From assembly GCA_905331475.1 (NCBI GenBank), contig CAJNYU010000613.1:70277-134276 (forward strand): DNA of 64,000 nucleotides, in the 5' to 3' direction. Positions within the stretch are counted from its first letter, which is position 1. The number at the start of each line of letters is the position of its first letter. Below the pieces are notes generated by a model. The model saw only the letters and a list, made by a program, of their open reading frames with translations, ran no database searches and was not told the DNA's origin. The stretch is from Rotaria socialis (Eukaryota; Rotifera; Eurotatoria; Philodinida; Philodinidae). Positions 40,101-52,016 of the stretch are shown piece after piece. The position numbers and the translations under genes were made by a program.

Positions 40101-42361
40101 TAAATGAAATAATCTAAACAAAAAACATAGAATGTAATGACATGCCAGCAAATTTCGCACCTTGTTTGATCAAAAAAGGCAACAACAAGATGATTATCAT
40201 AATGATTGTCTACTTTCAATGCCCATATTCCTGAAAAAGCAAAAATCTTTATAGGAAATCTTTAATAAAAAAAATGAACCTTTAATATTTCGCAAATCAA
40301 TCGATGCATGTTCATGAATACCAATACCGGTTCGGATAAAACGTAACGATGAATCTTTTCCATTACCCGAACATGTTATCAACTAAATCAAACAAAAAAA
40401 CAAGATTCAACCATCAAAATAATATTTTATTTTCTTACCTGCCGTCCTTGCCTTTCCAAATCGACAACACACATATCAACAATAGGCCCAAGATTTGTAT
40501 AAGATTCAAGTATTTCCAAATGACTACCATTTTCTGGCTCAGGTAGAAGCTAAATTCAAAAAACAAAAAGAATAGTAAATCAATGAAATGAATCTCTTGA
40601 AAGAAAAATCTACTCGTATAAGTTGACTATCACCAAAACGTGATCCAATAAAAGTAACGCCATTATCTAAATAAGTTATAAATTCACACATTGATGTTTC
40701 ACCGAGAAGATCCAACTAAAAAGAAAATTATTTCTATTAGTTACAAAATTTTTCTCTATGCATTACTTTCATATCGGTGATCGTTGTTGATGAACTTCCG
40801 TTACGTTTATCGCGTTCAAGTACGAGTAAATACAGTTTACCTGAATAGTCAGTTAATAGATATCGACACCCATCGTCATCAATAGGGCAATAGCCAATTA
40901 TAGAAGCTTCGTCCTAGGATGAAAACAAAATTATAAACAGTTCGCTGTTTGCTTCGTATTTGTATACTCAACGATCAAATTTTAGAAATATTAAAAATAT
41001 AGCAGCGCAAATTCTTCAGTCAAGTCCAGGAACTATCCAACAATTCTAACGTAAGCTCTAAAAATCTTGGTCAATTTTTGTCAACCGATAGTGACAGAGT
41101 CAAAAGATTGCGACCTTTTTTCTGAAACCAACTATTCATCTATAAAACTCTCCTGTCTATATTGAGATTTAAGTCAAACAGCACACTGCCGATTCTTTAT
41201 CTAGATGTAAAATTTAATAGATAAGCAATGAATTTAATTACATCGAGTAAAGATGATTCGATTTCTAATGGCCGATCATTTTCTTTATATAATGCCACCG
41301 TATTTCTTCCTATCACAAGACAACTGAATGTATCGTGTCCAACTAAAATAAGAAAAACGAAATGATAAAACTCGTGTATGAAAAACTTTTCTTTTCTAAT
41401 TTACTCGGAACAATAAATGACGCTTCACTTAATGTCATATCCTGTTTCCAGCTTAGTTTTGCAATATCTTTTTCTTTTAATTCAACTTGATATGTGCGTA
41501 GATGATGTTCTTCAGCATCAGTATTAACTATTGATGTATCAGTTGTGCGCTAATGAGAAAAAGAGAGAGAGAGAGAGAGAGAGAATATATGTATTCAATA
41601 TTTGAGCCACATGTTTACTAAATGTAAGACAGTGAATGTTGGCTTTTGATGTCCAGGTAAAAATTGTATATCAATAATATTTTGCTCGTCAATTCTAAGT
41701 AAATTTTTGTTTTCAAAATAGATGATAGAATGACTTTTGTTTTGTTCAACCTACTTAACATTATATGCTTCGAGATTTTTCGATGATGATTCTTTTGAAG
41801 ATAATTCTTTTATATAGATTAATTTAATGACTCCTTCAAATATTCGTAATAGAATAACTCCATGTTTAGCATCAATCGTACATAACGGTTGTCGAACTGC
41901 TTGCCGACCTGTGTCCTACAGAGAATTTTATTGTTAGAGGAATTCGTTCGGTTAGAAAGCTATAATTTACTTTTAATAATCCATGACATTTAGTTAATAT
42001 TTCATATTGATCATTATTTGTTTTTCGACAGTCTAAGATCATTCCGTGACATTTATCAGTAAAAATAAATAGAACATCTTTATTCATATTCTATATTGAA
42101 CGATAAAAAAAAGTTTTTATGAATATTTTTTGCTTTGAAATTTCTTACAGATAGTCGGAAGCATTTGATAACACTGATTTTTCCGTAAACACAAACATCT
42201 TTAACTAATTTAAGACCTTCTGAATTGATAATATAGATTTCGAAATGTGTATTTTTAGCAATAATTAAATTAAAATCATTTGCAGATGTAAAATGGCCGG
42301 TTGCTAAACCTGTTACAGCTGTTGGTCGTTGAACTGTAACAACATAATTCATTGCAGCCAT
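37197..42361 (-). CDS. DDB1: DNA damage-binding protein 1
   Basis: Twenty exons: 42361-42149, 42090-41971, 41915-41755, 41694-41619, 41549-41405, 41342-41242, 40913-40767, 40715-40614, 40549-40439, 40382-40280, 40230-40161, 40113-40005, 39944-39769, 39709-39546, 39233-38559, 38444-38182, 38127-37954, 37895-37700, 37643-37333 and 37274-37197. Phases agree and give 1,164 residues (human 1,140). DDB1 is the triple beta-propeller adaptor linking CUL4-RBX1 to DCAF substrate receptors in nuclear ubiquitination and UV repair. Collinear matches run end to end: [20 protein letters not shown] at the N-terminus, [77 protein letters not shown] and the ending ELARIH. Exon 15 carries a Ser/Thr insertion relative to human. 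A GA microsatellite lies in intron 4. It is the upstream member of an operon-like block. Confidence 0.95.
41571..41584. repeat. GA microsatellite in a DDB1 intron
   Basis: A short uninterrupted GA run within the intron between DDB1 exons 4 and 5. Confidence 0.8.
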
Positions 42362-42499
42362 TTGAAAAATTCAATCAGGTTTTTTATTTTACAGTTTACA
42401 CTGTGATCGCATAAGAATAGTCAACAAACGAATGATTTTTCACCATTGGTGTCAAAACAACACTAATAAAAAACCAGCCGGCAGAGGGCACTGCTGGTA

Positions 42500-42850
42500 T
42501 TATGTATGTTTGACATTTGTGTCGATCCAGGGCAAGCAATCAGATGTTAAGATTAAGATTCTGCATCTGATCCTATATGATAGTGTAAAATCCGACAAAA
42601 AAAACTCATAAGAACATCTTACATCAAGTTGTACGATCAGATTCTTGAGAATTTTACTGTATAGGAAGATATAACTCTAAGATTATAGAAAATCTTACGA
42701 AATGGTAAGATCTTTCAGGCGTTTCATTGTAAGACATAATGTAAGATTTCAGAGACGACGATTTTTTTGTACGATCCTATCTGATTTTTCGATCTGGATG
42801 TCTATATCGATATAGGCGTATTTTCTGGGATCTGATCTGTTTGAACAGTT
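42500..42850. repeat. AAGATCTTAC-word foldback island upstream of DDB1
   Basis: Repeated TTAAGAT, AATCTTAC, GTAAGAT and AAGATCT words occur on both strands over about 350 bp, with many local inverted pairs. The left part contains CAGATGTTAAGATTAAGATT; the right part contains GTAAGATTTC and GATCTGGATG. The boundaries are approximate. It ends about 140 bp upstream of the DDB1 start codon, so it may overlap the promoter. Confidence 0.55.
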
Positions 42851-42951
42851 CTGTAGATCGGAACTAAAACTGAACTGTCATATCCCTAGTTTATTAAAGT
42901 TACTAATTATTAAAATCCCTATTTTCTCTTATTGGCCTAATTTTCATTTAA

Positions 42952-44863
42952 AATATTGTATTTGCTTTAATCTGGCCTCGGATTTGTCCTATATTTCCTA
43001 TATTTAAAAAAATTCCTATTTTTTCTCCTATATTTCGATGAATTTTCCTGTATTTCCTATAAAAATGATAAAATGTTTAAAATTGCTAAAAAGCGCTCTT
43101 GTTTTAGTATAATTTTCGTGTTTTTTAAACAATTCTATTCGATAATTATTGATTCTTTTGTATTCTTAGACTTTTTTTTACAGGGACTCTATTTTATTTA
43201 CGATTTCTTTTCACATTATCAAACAGACTAAATGAAAATAACTGACTATTTTAAGTAAAGATATTCAAACAAAGTAAAATAGTCTTTATAAATAGTTGTG
43301 TGTTTTTTAAAAGCTTTTATTATTGCCTATCACATGCCGTTACGTAAATGGTTTTGTTCAAGCGTAACGCTGTGACCTTTTTTGACACACTTTGTTTTTC
43401 ATTATCTTTGAAATTGAGTGAGTTAGAAAGTTCATTCAAATGTGATTTGATGCAATTTGTCATGATATGCTTATGCCATAAAATAACTATTTTTGGATTA
43501 AGTTTCTTGGCTATAGAGAGGAGTTTTGGTTGCTTGACTGTGACATTAAAAAAAAACTTTTCTTCAGGGCCACTAATAAGCTGCAGTTTCTTCTGCAACT
43601 ATTTCTCCAAGTGAAACACTTCTCGAGTTAGTCTTGTGGTGCTTTTTGACCAGACTTTAAAACACTAAAATCGTTTTCTCCAAGCAATTTTTGCTTAGAT
43701 AAAAAGTGTAAGAAAACAACGTGACATTTTTAGTAACGGTGAGGTACAGTTTTTCTTCACCAATTTTGAAGCACTTAACATGACCAGAGTTATTTGATTT
43801 TTATTAGTAAGAGTCTTGTCTTTGTAACTAATCGTTATACACAAAAACGAAACTGATACATCTGTATGGAAGCTCATAAATGGTAAATTGAGTTAGCAAA
43901 GTGTATAAGAGTTTACATTGTTCTTAGCTACGAAAGTCAAAACAAAATAGGCCAACTTGTAGAGACTGAAATTCTACAACTAACGATCTGTCATTGATAT
44001 TTTTTGAAAACATTTCTTGGTTAAAAAACTCAAAATGCGATTTTTGAAAATTTCCATACTCGCGGTGTGTGTGCGGGTTGATGTGAGCATAAACACAATA
44101 CAAACCATTACCCACACCCTGATTTATTTTGTATCAGTGATGGGACTGGTTCGGTTCGGTTCCAAATGTTCGGAACCGATTTCTTTTAGATATATATTCT
44201 AATCTATTTTTTAACTTGTTCACTAAAAGTGAATGAACAAAGTATATCTATATCGTATGATGGAATATAAACGAGTAAACTAATTCATCAATCATTTTGT
44301 TTATTTTATTCAAAAATATTGTGAAGCTGTCGACTGCGTTCAAAAGGTCATTATCAACACTAAATTTAGACGAAAGAAAATCACATATAATATATAGAAC
44401 AATTTTTATTTTTCGTTCTATTCTGCACATTGTATTACGAAGGGGAGAAATTCGTTTCCTCGGTGCGATGTTCATAACAGAACAAAAAATAAAAATAAGA
44501 ATAAAAATTGTTGTATGAATTATGAGTATTTCTCTTTCATGTCAAATTAGTGCTGATNATTAGTTTATTAATATGTAAATAAACATATTTCGATTGAATT
44601 TAATTGTGTCTGACTCATTTAATTTAATTTAAGAAAGAATTAAAATGAAATATTGACAAAAATTTCGTGCATATGTTAAGTTGATGCAGGAAAAATTTAA
44701 AACAACGTTTAATTCGAATCTAAACAACGAATTTTCAATATCCTGTTTTTTTTCCTGATATTTTACACCTTTTCCTGTATTTTTAAAAAGTTTGATCCTG
44801 TGCTAATTTCTACATTTTCAAAAACTTGCAATCCGAGGCCAGGCTTTAATTTGTATCGAATAT
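42952..44863. mobile_element. Degenerate DNA-transposon-like element with imperfect inverted ends
   Basis: The left edge has CTTTAATCTGGCCTCGGATT and the right edge has the inverse AATCCGAGGCCAGGCTTTAA, with about 12 bp perfect (CTGGCCTCGGAT) and further matches outward. The interior is AT-rich, holds a 92-codon minus-strand frame (43598-43320) and one N at 44558, and carries TTCCTATATT/TTCCTGTATTT words near the ends. No transposase motif is recognised. A non-autonomous or decayed hAT-like element is possible but not shown. Confidence 0.45.
44136..44186. repeat. Short GGTTC/GAACC palindromic island
   Basis: GGTTCGGTTCGGTTCC is followed after a short spacer by GTTCGGAACCG, giving a hairpin. 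It is nested in the 43-45 kb repeat-like region and is another example of a local palindromic word cluster. Confidence 0.5.
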
Positions 44864-44960
44864 GCTTTCCATTAGTCAGGCTTTGCTGGCATTTTATTCA
44901 AAATATGAAGAAATACAATGTTTGATTTAACAAAAAAGGCGCTATAAAAGTAAAAACGCA

Positions 44961-46127
44961 CTATTGACGTTTGAGGATATTTAGCTGTCGAGGATTAACT
45001 GGTCCACCAATCCAAATATTGTCTATATTAGCATTATCAACAGTTTTCACAGCTGTTTTCAAGTAAAGTCCATCTTTAGGACCATAAACAGTTTCTGCAT
45101 CTCTTAAAGTACGGATAACTTTGACCAAATGAGCATCTTCAGCTAATTTTGTATTCACTGTTTTTTCGATAACATAATCCCAAGTTTTTACACCAGCATC
45201 AATTTTGTAATTGTCTATAAGACCTTTATCGATTTTAGGTCGGCATTGAGAAATATAAATCATATTTGCAATGTAGAAGAATTGCCAAAGAATATTCTCG
45301 GGTAGCTGTTGTTCATTTAAATGTACATATATCATACGAATAGCATGCATTGATGTAAGCAAATGAAGAAGAAAGAAATCGAAATCGATTTGATCCGGTT
45401 TGTGTGTAGCACCGTAAAGGTAAACGCTGAAGTCAAACAAATCTTCAATAGTTTTTTCAAGATTATTCGTATTAATTTGCCATTGGTCGAAGTACGATAG
45501 AACGATATCGACTGATTCTTTGACAGTCGCTTCTAGATTACCAACTCCTGGTGCATCAAATAATGGCAATCGATCGTCTGCGCGAAGATTGTTGAAGATT
45601 TCTTGAAAAGATTTTGAACCAGCTTTTGGTGCTTTTAATTTGTCGATAATTTCATGATGATAGTTATAGCCCACTGCACTTAGTGTCAATGCTTCCGAGG
45701 CGACTTCGCGACTGTTTAATTCTAATGCATATCCAACATGAATAAGAGGATGTGCCAAACCACTGACGAGACTATTGATCAATGGTTCTGGTTTATGATC
45801 ATTCAGTAATTCGAGGAATTTCTCACACCATTTATCTCCGCTAGTTTTTAATTGTTGGTCGAAGAAATCTCGATATGCCTTGCAGAAGCGTTCATCGCCG
45901 AGTGATTGTCGCCAATTGGCACTTGTTATTTCATGAGGTGAAGGTTCGTACGGAGCATTTTCTTCACACATAATTTTGGCGAGTTGTTCGAGTCGTTCAT
46001 CACTAGCACCTAAACAACGAAGAGATGCTAAATGGTGGGCAGTGTGTGTATGAAAGCCACGATGATCTAGAACTTGATAGCGAGCATACGAATCGGTCAA
46101 AAGTTTATCAAGCACAGTACGAGACAT
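44961..46127 (-). CDS. Questin oxidase-like protein
   Basis: An intronless frame of 388 residues. Questin oxidase-like proteins (DUF4243) are known mainly from fungi, where they act in Baeyer-Villiger-type oxidation of anthraquinones. Visible family features are the N-terminal HTHTAHHLASLRCLGASDER, the ENAPYEP segment, LVSGLAHPLIHVGYALEL with conserved His residues, and the later DFDFFLLHLLTSMHAIR. The His-rich helical layout agrees with the family; substrate and cofactor are unknown here. All clearly metazoan genes in the window have many introns, so one uninterrupted exon of this size with a fungal-type product suggests horizontal acquisition. Codon use is not obviously different by eye. 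It reads on the same strand as NCKX upstream, 612 bp away. Confidence 0.78.
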   Translation of the reverse strand: MSRTVLDKLLTDSYARYQVLDHRGFHTHTAHHLASLRCLGASDERLEQLAKIMCEENAPYEPSPHEITSANWRQSLGDERFCKAYRDFFDQQLKTSGDKWCEKFLELLNDHKPEPLINSLVSGLAHPLIHVGYALELNSREVASEALTLSAVGYNYHHEIIDKLKAPKAGSKSFQEIFNNLRADDRLPLFDAPGVGNLEATVKESVDIVLSYFDQWQINTNNLEKTIEDLFDFSVYLYGATHKPDQIDFDFFLLHLLTSMHAIRMIYVHLNEQQLPENILWQFFYIANMIYISQCRPKIDKGLIDNYKIDAGVKTWDYVIEKTVNTKLAEDAHLVKVIRTLRDAETVYGPKDGLYLKTAVKTVDNANIDNIWIGGPVNPRQLNILKRQ

Positions 46128-46739
46128 TGTAGAGAAACAAATGTAGAAAGTGATGTATGTCGAGTGTTAGCTTTGTATTGTATATACAGCTATTCAGTTA
46201 TGTAATCATATACAAAATTTTGCCTCGTCATTCATTTTTTTCTGTTCTGTTTATTCTCTACACATTCTATTCTTTTCTCTCCTGACGAAGCAAGAAAACC
46301 ACATGTTACTCTTTTTTCCTTTTCTTTGATTCTTCTTGTCCGATGCAACTATGCTAATATGAGTCATTTTTTTTCTACTTGGCATCCTAGTTGACCCCAA
46401 GCTCAACGTATTAGAGTACACAATGACTGTCCATCGAATCAAAGTCAAGCAATTCAACATTGTACCGTCACTATGATTTTTCTATAAAAAGCAAAAGATG
46501 GCACTGTTTAGTATTACGATCAATAAGAACCTTCCGATCTATCTTTGTTATTCAAAGTCCACTAATTTTTCATCGGCTTTCTTCTTTATAATATGAATAG
46601 AACCATCAAAGAAACTTTTTCAAATCTATATTTTTTGCAAGACTACGAAATAAAAACACTGTATTATATTATGAAAACAACAGCAAAAAAATAAATTGAT
46701 ATGTTTATTATACAATTGAAAATAAATAAAACAATTAAG
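46128..46739. other. Intergenic between the questin-oxidase-like gene and NCKX
   Basis: 612 bp, T/C-rich in parts. It should hold the questin-oxidase-like promoter and the NCKX 3' end. No reading frame is worth calling. Confidence 0.6.
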
Positions 46740-49700
46740 TTACACACACATAGGTGGATTGACAAAACCAAAAACATTTAGTTCAATTAATAATGAAAAA
46801 ACAACGAATATTGCATAGACAGCCAGAAAAAACATACCAAGAAACCTATCTAAATACCATCTTCTACCATGAATACTCATCACCTAAAGCAACAACAATA
46901 CATTTTTAGACTAATAAACAAAAAATTTCATTCTTCTCTCTTACCGTTATGATAACAATGCCAAGTAATAATACCGCATCATACAAAAGCCCATTGGAAT
47001 TAATATGCACTGGTTCACCACTAATTAATATCTTTGCAAACCATGGTAACGCGAGACCGACAAGTAAATCAAATACATTCGAACCGAATGTATTCGATAC
47101 ACCCATATCCACAAGACCTAAAAAAATCGAGGTTTTTTTTGTTGTCGTATGATTTCACTTAACTTTAGATTATACCTTGACGAACAACTAGAATACTGCT
47201 AAGTGCATCCGGAACGCTGCTACCCGCTGCAAGAAATGTGATTCCCATGATACTGTCAGGTATGCTAAATGTAAAACCAATTATTGTCACCATCCAGACC
47301 ATGAAATAAGTTAATATGGTTAACCAAACAATAGTCATGGCGAATGTTAATGGATACCATTTAAAGAATCTATTATTGATTGATTAGAAATTGATATCAA
47401 GTAACTTTAACGTATTTACCTTGGTCTTCGACAATCAGGAATCGTATAGTAGAACATTATTCTAATTGGTACGGCAGAAGCCCATTTAATAAATCCAATA
47501 GGATTATAATTATAATTTGGAATTATTTTCCAATGGTCATACGTTTCATCGATTGCTAATAGGCTAAAAATGAAAAGAGAAACAACTGAATGAGTTTGAA
47601 CTGAAAGTCGGACCACTATAATACCTGGGTGTTCGACCTTGATAAAATGAAAAGCGTCGCTCGCTGCTAGGCTTTTCTGGACGACTAATACCTCGTCCTT
47701 TACGTGATTTTGCCTATAAAATAATTATATATTTTTCTTTAGCCTGTTAAAAACTTGAGCTTTGATAGAATCCTACTTGACTGATAACAAATCGAACAGC
47801 CATTTTAAATCTTGTCCGCTCGGGAAAACGTCTCGTCATCATGATTCGTATTGTTGTTGTTTCAAAATCCATCGAAGCCAGATCATTCATTGACATTCTC
47901 GTTGAATTCATTTCTTCTTCGAAACGCTCTGAAAGAATTTCAAACGACAACATCTTTATCAACTTTTTCGGCAGTGAAGGGAAAAACTAACGATAATTGC
48001 TATTCATGCCATAATTTCTCTGTGTTTGAGCATAATTCATAATTGGTTCTTCGACAGCATTAAACGATTGAAATATTTGCCATCGTTGAACAATGAATCG
48101 TTGTAAATTTTGATTATTACTATTAGAGACAGAATGAGTATAGGAAAACAAAAAAGCTTTATTTTTCATTCATACCACATAATTATAATATAGACCACGT
48201 AGATAAAAAGAAGAAATCCCGATTCAAATAATGTTATTCGACCATCGGATAAACACTATTGATTATATATGAACATATATATTTATTTTTTTGTTATCAT
48301 AAAAGAGACTCACCAGAATTAGAACGATGATTGAAAAGGCATAATAAACTGAATCTCGACATAATGGCCTATGTGAGAAAATATGTTAGAGACTTACAAT
48401 TAGAATTAAAATTGAGAATAGACTCTGTTAGACATGGAAGCTCTTCCGAATATTTGATAATCAGAACTCAAAATAGTGATACAATTTTTTTTTGAAGATG
48501 AGTTTTGCAATCATTATGATATGACGATGCATTCGACTCGAAAAATACAGCTCTTCCTCTCTGTCCAAATTTTCCTAATAGTTATCTGACGTAATAAAAT
48601 TATTGTTGGGCTCTTCTATATATGAAAATCCTATATAATAGTCTTTGATTGAATTTCAATTCAGTACATATCAACTACGTACCACCAAGTCAGTCGAATA
48701 GCCTAAAATGAGAATACTCATTACTTTCGGTGAATTCAACTTTCAATCTTACTCCATTAACAAACAATCCACAAATGCCAATGACGCATACAACATTAAA
48801 AACAGCCGAGCCAACAATTGTGCCGACACCTACATCACCTTTAGCCACAAAAATACCTAAAAATGAAAAACCATCATAATTCAGCGTCAATCCTAATTTG
48901 GCAACAATATACCGATAAGAGCAATAAAAAGTTCTGGTGACGATGAACCGCCAGCCATGAACGTTGCGCCAGCAACATCTTCATCAAGATCTAATGCCTA
49001 TTAATATATATTCATGGAAATCAAAAACTAATTTGTCAAAACTCTCGTTCTTTTTCAGTGCCTGCGAGGAGAGTGTAAATATCTGAAAATTAGTTTTATC
49101 ACGTTTCAATTTCTTTTTTTTTTAAATTTTGATATAGGATTCATAGACTAAAATCTTACTAACTCAGACATTCGAAACAGATCGGTAATAAAATATATGG
49201 AGTAAACGAATTCTAAAAGTTAGACTCATCAATTTTGTTCGTGTTTCTAAACTTCTTTAGTCTCGTTAAACACATATTTTGTCAAAATTCATTATTTATT
49301 AATTAGCGAAACATCTTCAGCAATAAAATACTTACTGCACAGAGTTTGTCGAGTGCCGCAATAAAATAATCGTCAACCACAATAGCAATAGCAATAAAAT
49401 TATAAAAGCAAGCAAACAAATGAAATATTACAGCTCCCTATAAATAATTTATTAAAACATTAATGAAATAATAACACAGATTTACATACGTGACTCCGTT
49501 GAGATTGAGTAAAGAGATCGTCGGGAAATTCACCAATAGCTTGAAAGAAGAAGAAGAAGAAGAGGAAAATTCAGCAGTCGATTTTTTAATTTTCTAATTA
49601 CAACTTCATAGAGGAGTTAAAATAATGATAAATTACCTGGTTCAGTACAATTTTTTAATTGTCCTGGCTGCCAACTAATTGTTGTTGACTCTGTGGCAGC

Positions 49701-50036
49701 CGTCGTAGTACGAATTGTCGATGTTGTTTCATCATTGGTTGATGCTATATAAATGTTGTAATCATAATTTTCATTCGAATAAATTCTACATGTTTATATC
49801 TAACAAAGACAATAATTTCTATACCCACCATTTGCAATAGATATTTTTTGTGGTCGATTTTTCAAGCTAAATTTCCTATTCGGCGCAGCATCACTTAATC
49901 GAAATTGATGTCCAATAAAATGAGCCAAAGCAAGACCGACAAGAATTCGAATAAAAAATTTGACATTATGCCGATTGATAATTTGATCTTTGACAGATCG
50001 CTTGTGCTTGAGCAAAGTCGATGAATCTTGAATCAT
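46740..50036 (-). CDS. SLC24A: Potassium-dependent sodium/calcium exchanger (SLC24/NCKX)
   Basis: Sixteen exons: 50036-49829, 49744-49637, 49539-49490, 49437-49336, 48997-48913, 48856-48753, 48702-48683, 48368-48314, 48255-48176, 48119-47992, 47928-47777, 47713-47625, 47563-47420, 47369-47176, 47117-46945 and 46883-46740. They give 611 residues (human NCKX family about 600-660 for most members) with consistent phases. The plasma-membrane exchanger swaps 4 Na+ for 1 Ca2+ plus 1 K+. The N-terminal hydrophobic segment precedes a Thr-rich extracellular part and NCTEP. The alpha-1 repeat reads DVAGATFMAGGSSSPELF and the alpha-2 repeat GITFLAAGSSVPDALSS, both carrying the acidic ion-binding residues. 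KGDVGVGTIVGSAVFNV and VSNTFGSNVFDLLVGLALPW are also family signatures. The cytoplasmic loop between the two halves is short and basic. One exon (48702-48683) is only 20 bp, encoding most of AIRLTWW. The compact intron style matches DDB1 and FBXO47. Confidence 0.92.
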
Positions 50037-52016
50037 AATTCTGTTGAAGATTTCTTAATCTAATGAACATTAGCTATATAGAGTTTATACGACTATTCTT
50101 CGTTGATGCATTGCTTTCTATTGATAGCGAGAGAATTAGATGGAGAGAGGAAAAAAAAGAATTGGGGAACTAAATTCGAGAAAGATAAAGACAAGATTCT
50201 ACAGAAAGAGATGATAAAAAGAAAACTACTACTGCTACACAATTAATTACTACAAATAAAGGGAAATGAACTAAGAAAGAAGCCTTTCATCGGAAACAAA
50301 CAGAATGACAACGAGAAAATACCGGAAAAAATGTCAACGACATGAGGATAGATATACAAAAAGCCTCAACTGGATAATGCGATAAGGAAAAGAATGTCGA
50401 TAGTGATCGGCATATTGACTAGGAGTCGTGAGGGGAAAAAAAGTAGGTTAACATCGAACAAAGAAAGAAAGAAAGAAAGAAAAACGAGCTCGGCAAATAC
50501 ATAGTCATCGATGTAGTATTGTCTTCTTCTATTCTTATTTATCTAATTTCGAATTCTGCTAACTAAATTATGTGTTTTCTTCTGTGAAATTTCTAACCAA
50601 ACAATGCGAGTAGAATAATGAACATATGCATACATTTGCGCTAGAAGCTAATAATAGACATTCATGAATAATATGCCATGAAGAAATGACTCGGATTGTG
50701 TGTCATCTATTTAGCACATAAAAGAAATCGTAACTTCAGTAACTGAGAGGAAACACAAGAAAAAAGTAGAAGATCCTTATTATTGATTCAATAGAGAAAG
50801 TAAAATCATTAAAAGTCGACACAATTGAGAGTCATTTTCAACCGATGCCATAAAAAAAAGTTTTATCTTTATCATATTGAACAGATAGAAGACTTCGATT
50901 ATTATCGAGAATAGTTTTTTATTAAAATTTTCATTCATCAATAAAAATCCCTGCGGAGAAAGCCAAGCTATATATTCGACTCATAGTAACATAATCTAGT
51001 TATCAGTTCCAGAGTTATTTTTATAAACTATAGTCAAATAAATGGAATTATTCGCCACATATAAAACTAATCAACAATATTGATCAATTCTGTAGCAGGG
51101 ATCAATATTATTGTAATACGATTATTTCGTTGCTTTTTACGAGAGAAAATTACAGAAGAAGAATAATAGAAATTGAATCGAGTCAAGATTTTTATCAACT
51201 ATTAAGCCAAATTATTTACAGAGATTTCGAAATATTTATTCGTAGGAACTACAACAGAGAGAAAGTATAAAATCTATTTTTGTACGTTATGATTATCAAA
51301 ACAAAAGAGCGAAACGACTATAAGAACGAGATCCATTTGACAGTAAATTAGAATGGAAATAAAGTCCGAAGGCAACGCTGATTTCCGTTTGTTTGCTTTT
51401 CTCCATCTTCATTATTCAAAATAACTGTAATCCAAACGCATAAATAGAATTTTTTATGCAAAGAAGAAAGGCAGGGTATTCTATCTTGAGTACATAAGAG
51501 ATTTGATTGAAGAAAGATTTCACGCCTACGCTTATAAATCTTTCTTCTAGCCTCTCTTTGAAAATCCATAAAGTAAATCAGATTGCTTGAGTTTGAGACT
51601 TTTATTTATTTGCCGCGCTACGTGATTTCATTGATTTATTTCGAATAAAGACAAGATGATGACCAATAGTTATTATATTGATCATTGTACATAGGCGTAA
51701 GAGTCTATGATGAGACAATAAACGAAAGTATAAGTTATGTTTTGAGTTAAACAATGGAGTAATTACAATCAGATTTTTCTCTCCATCGAAAAAATGTTTG
51801 TAGTGGTTTTTCGCACGGATGAATAATAAAAAATTGTTAAATCATCGGAAGCCACTATTTTTTTCTCGATAATACGATTGACAATTGATGCGAAAAGAAC
51901 CTCTTGTATAGAATCTGATAGTTCGAATATTTTTGTAATAAGAATTTCATCGACGTTTTTCTCGTACAATGATTGATGAGAATGTAATAGTAAACATATA
52001 GAGTAAGTTACCTTAA
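50037..52016. other. Intergenic upstream of NCKX
   Basis: About 2 kb, AT-rich, with an AAAG microsatellite near 50459-50482. Short frames only, for example 51969-51769 on the minus strand. No gene or RNA is recognised. Confidence 0.6.
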
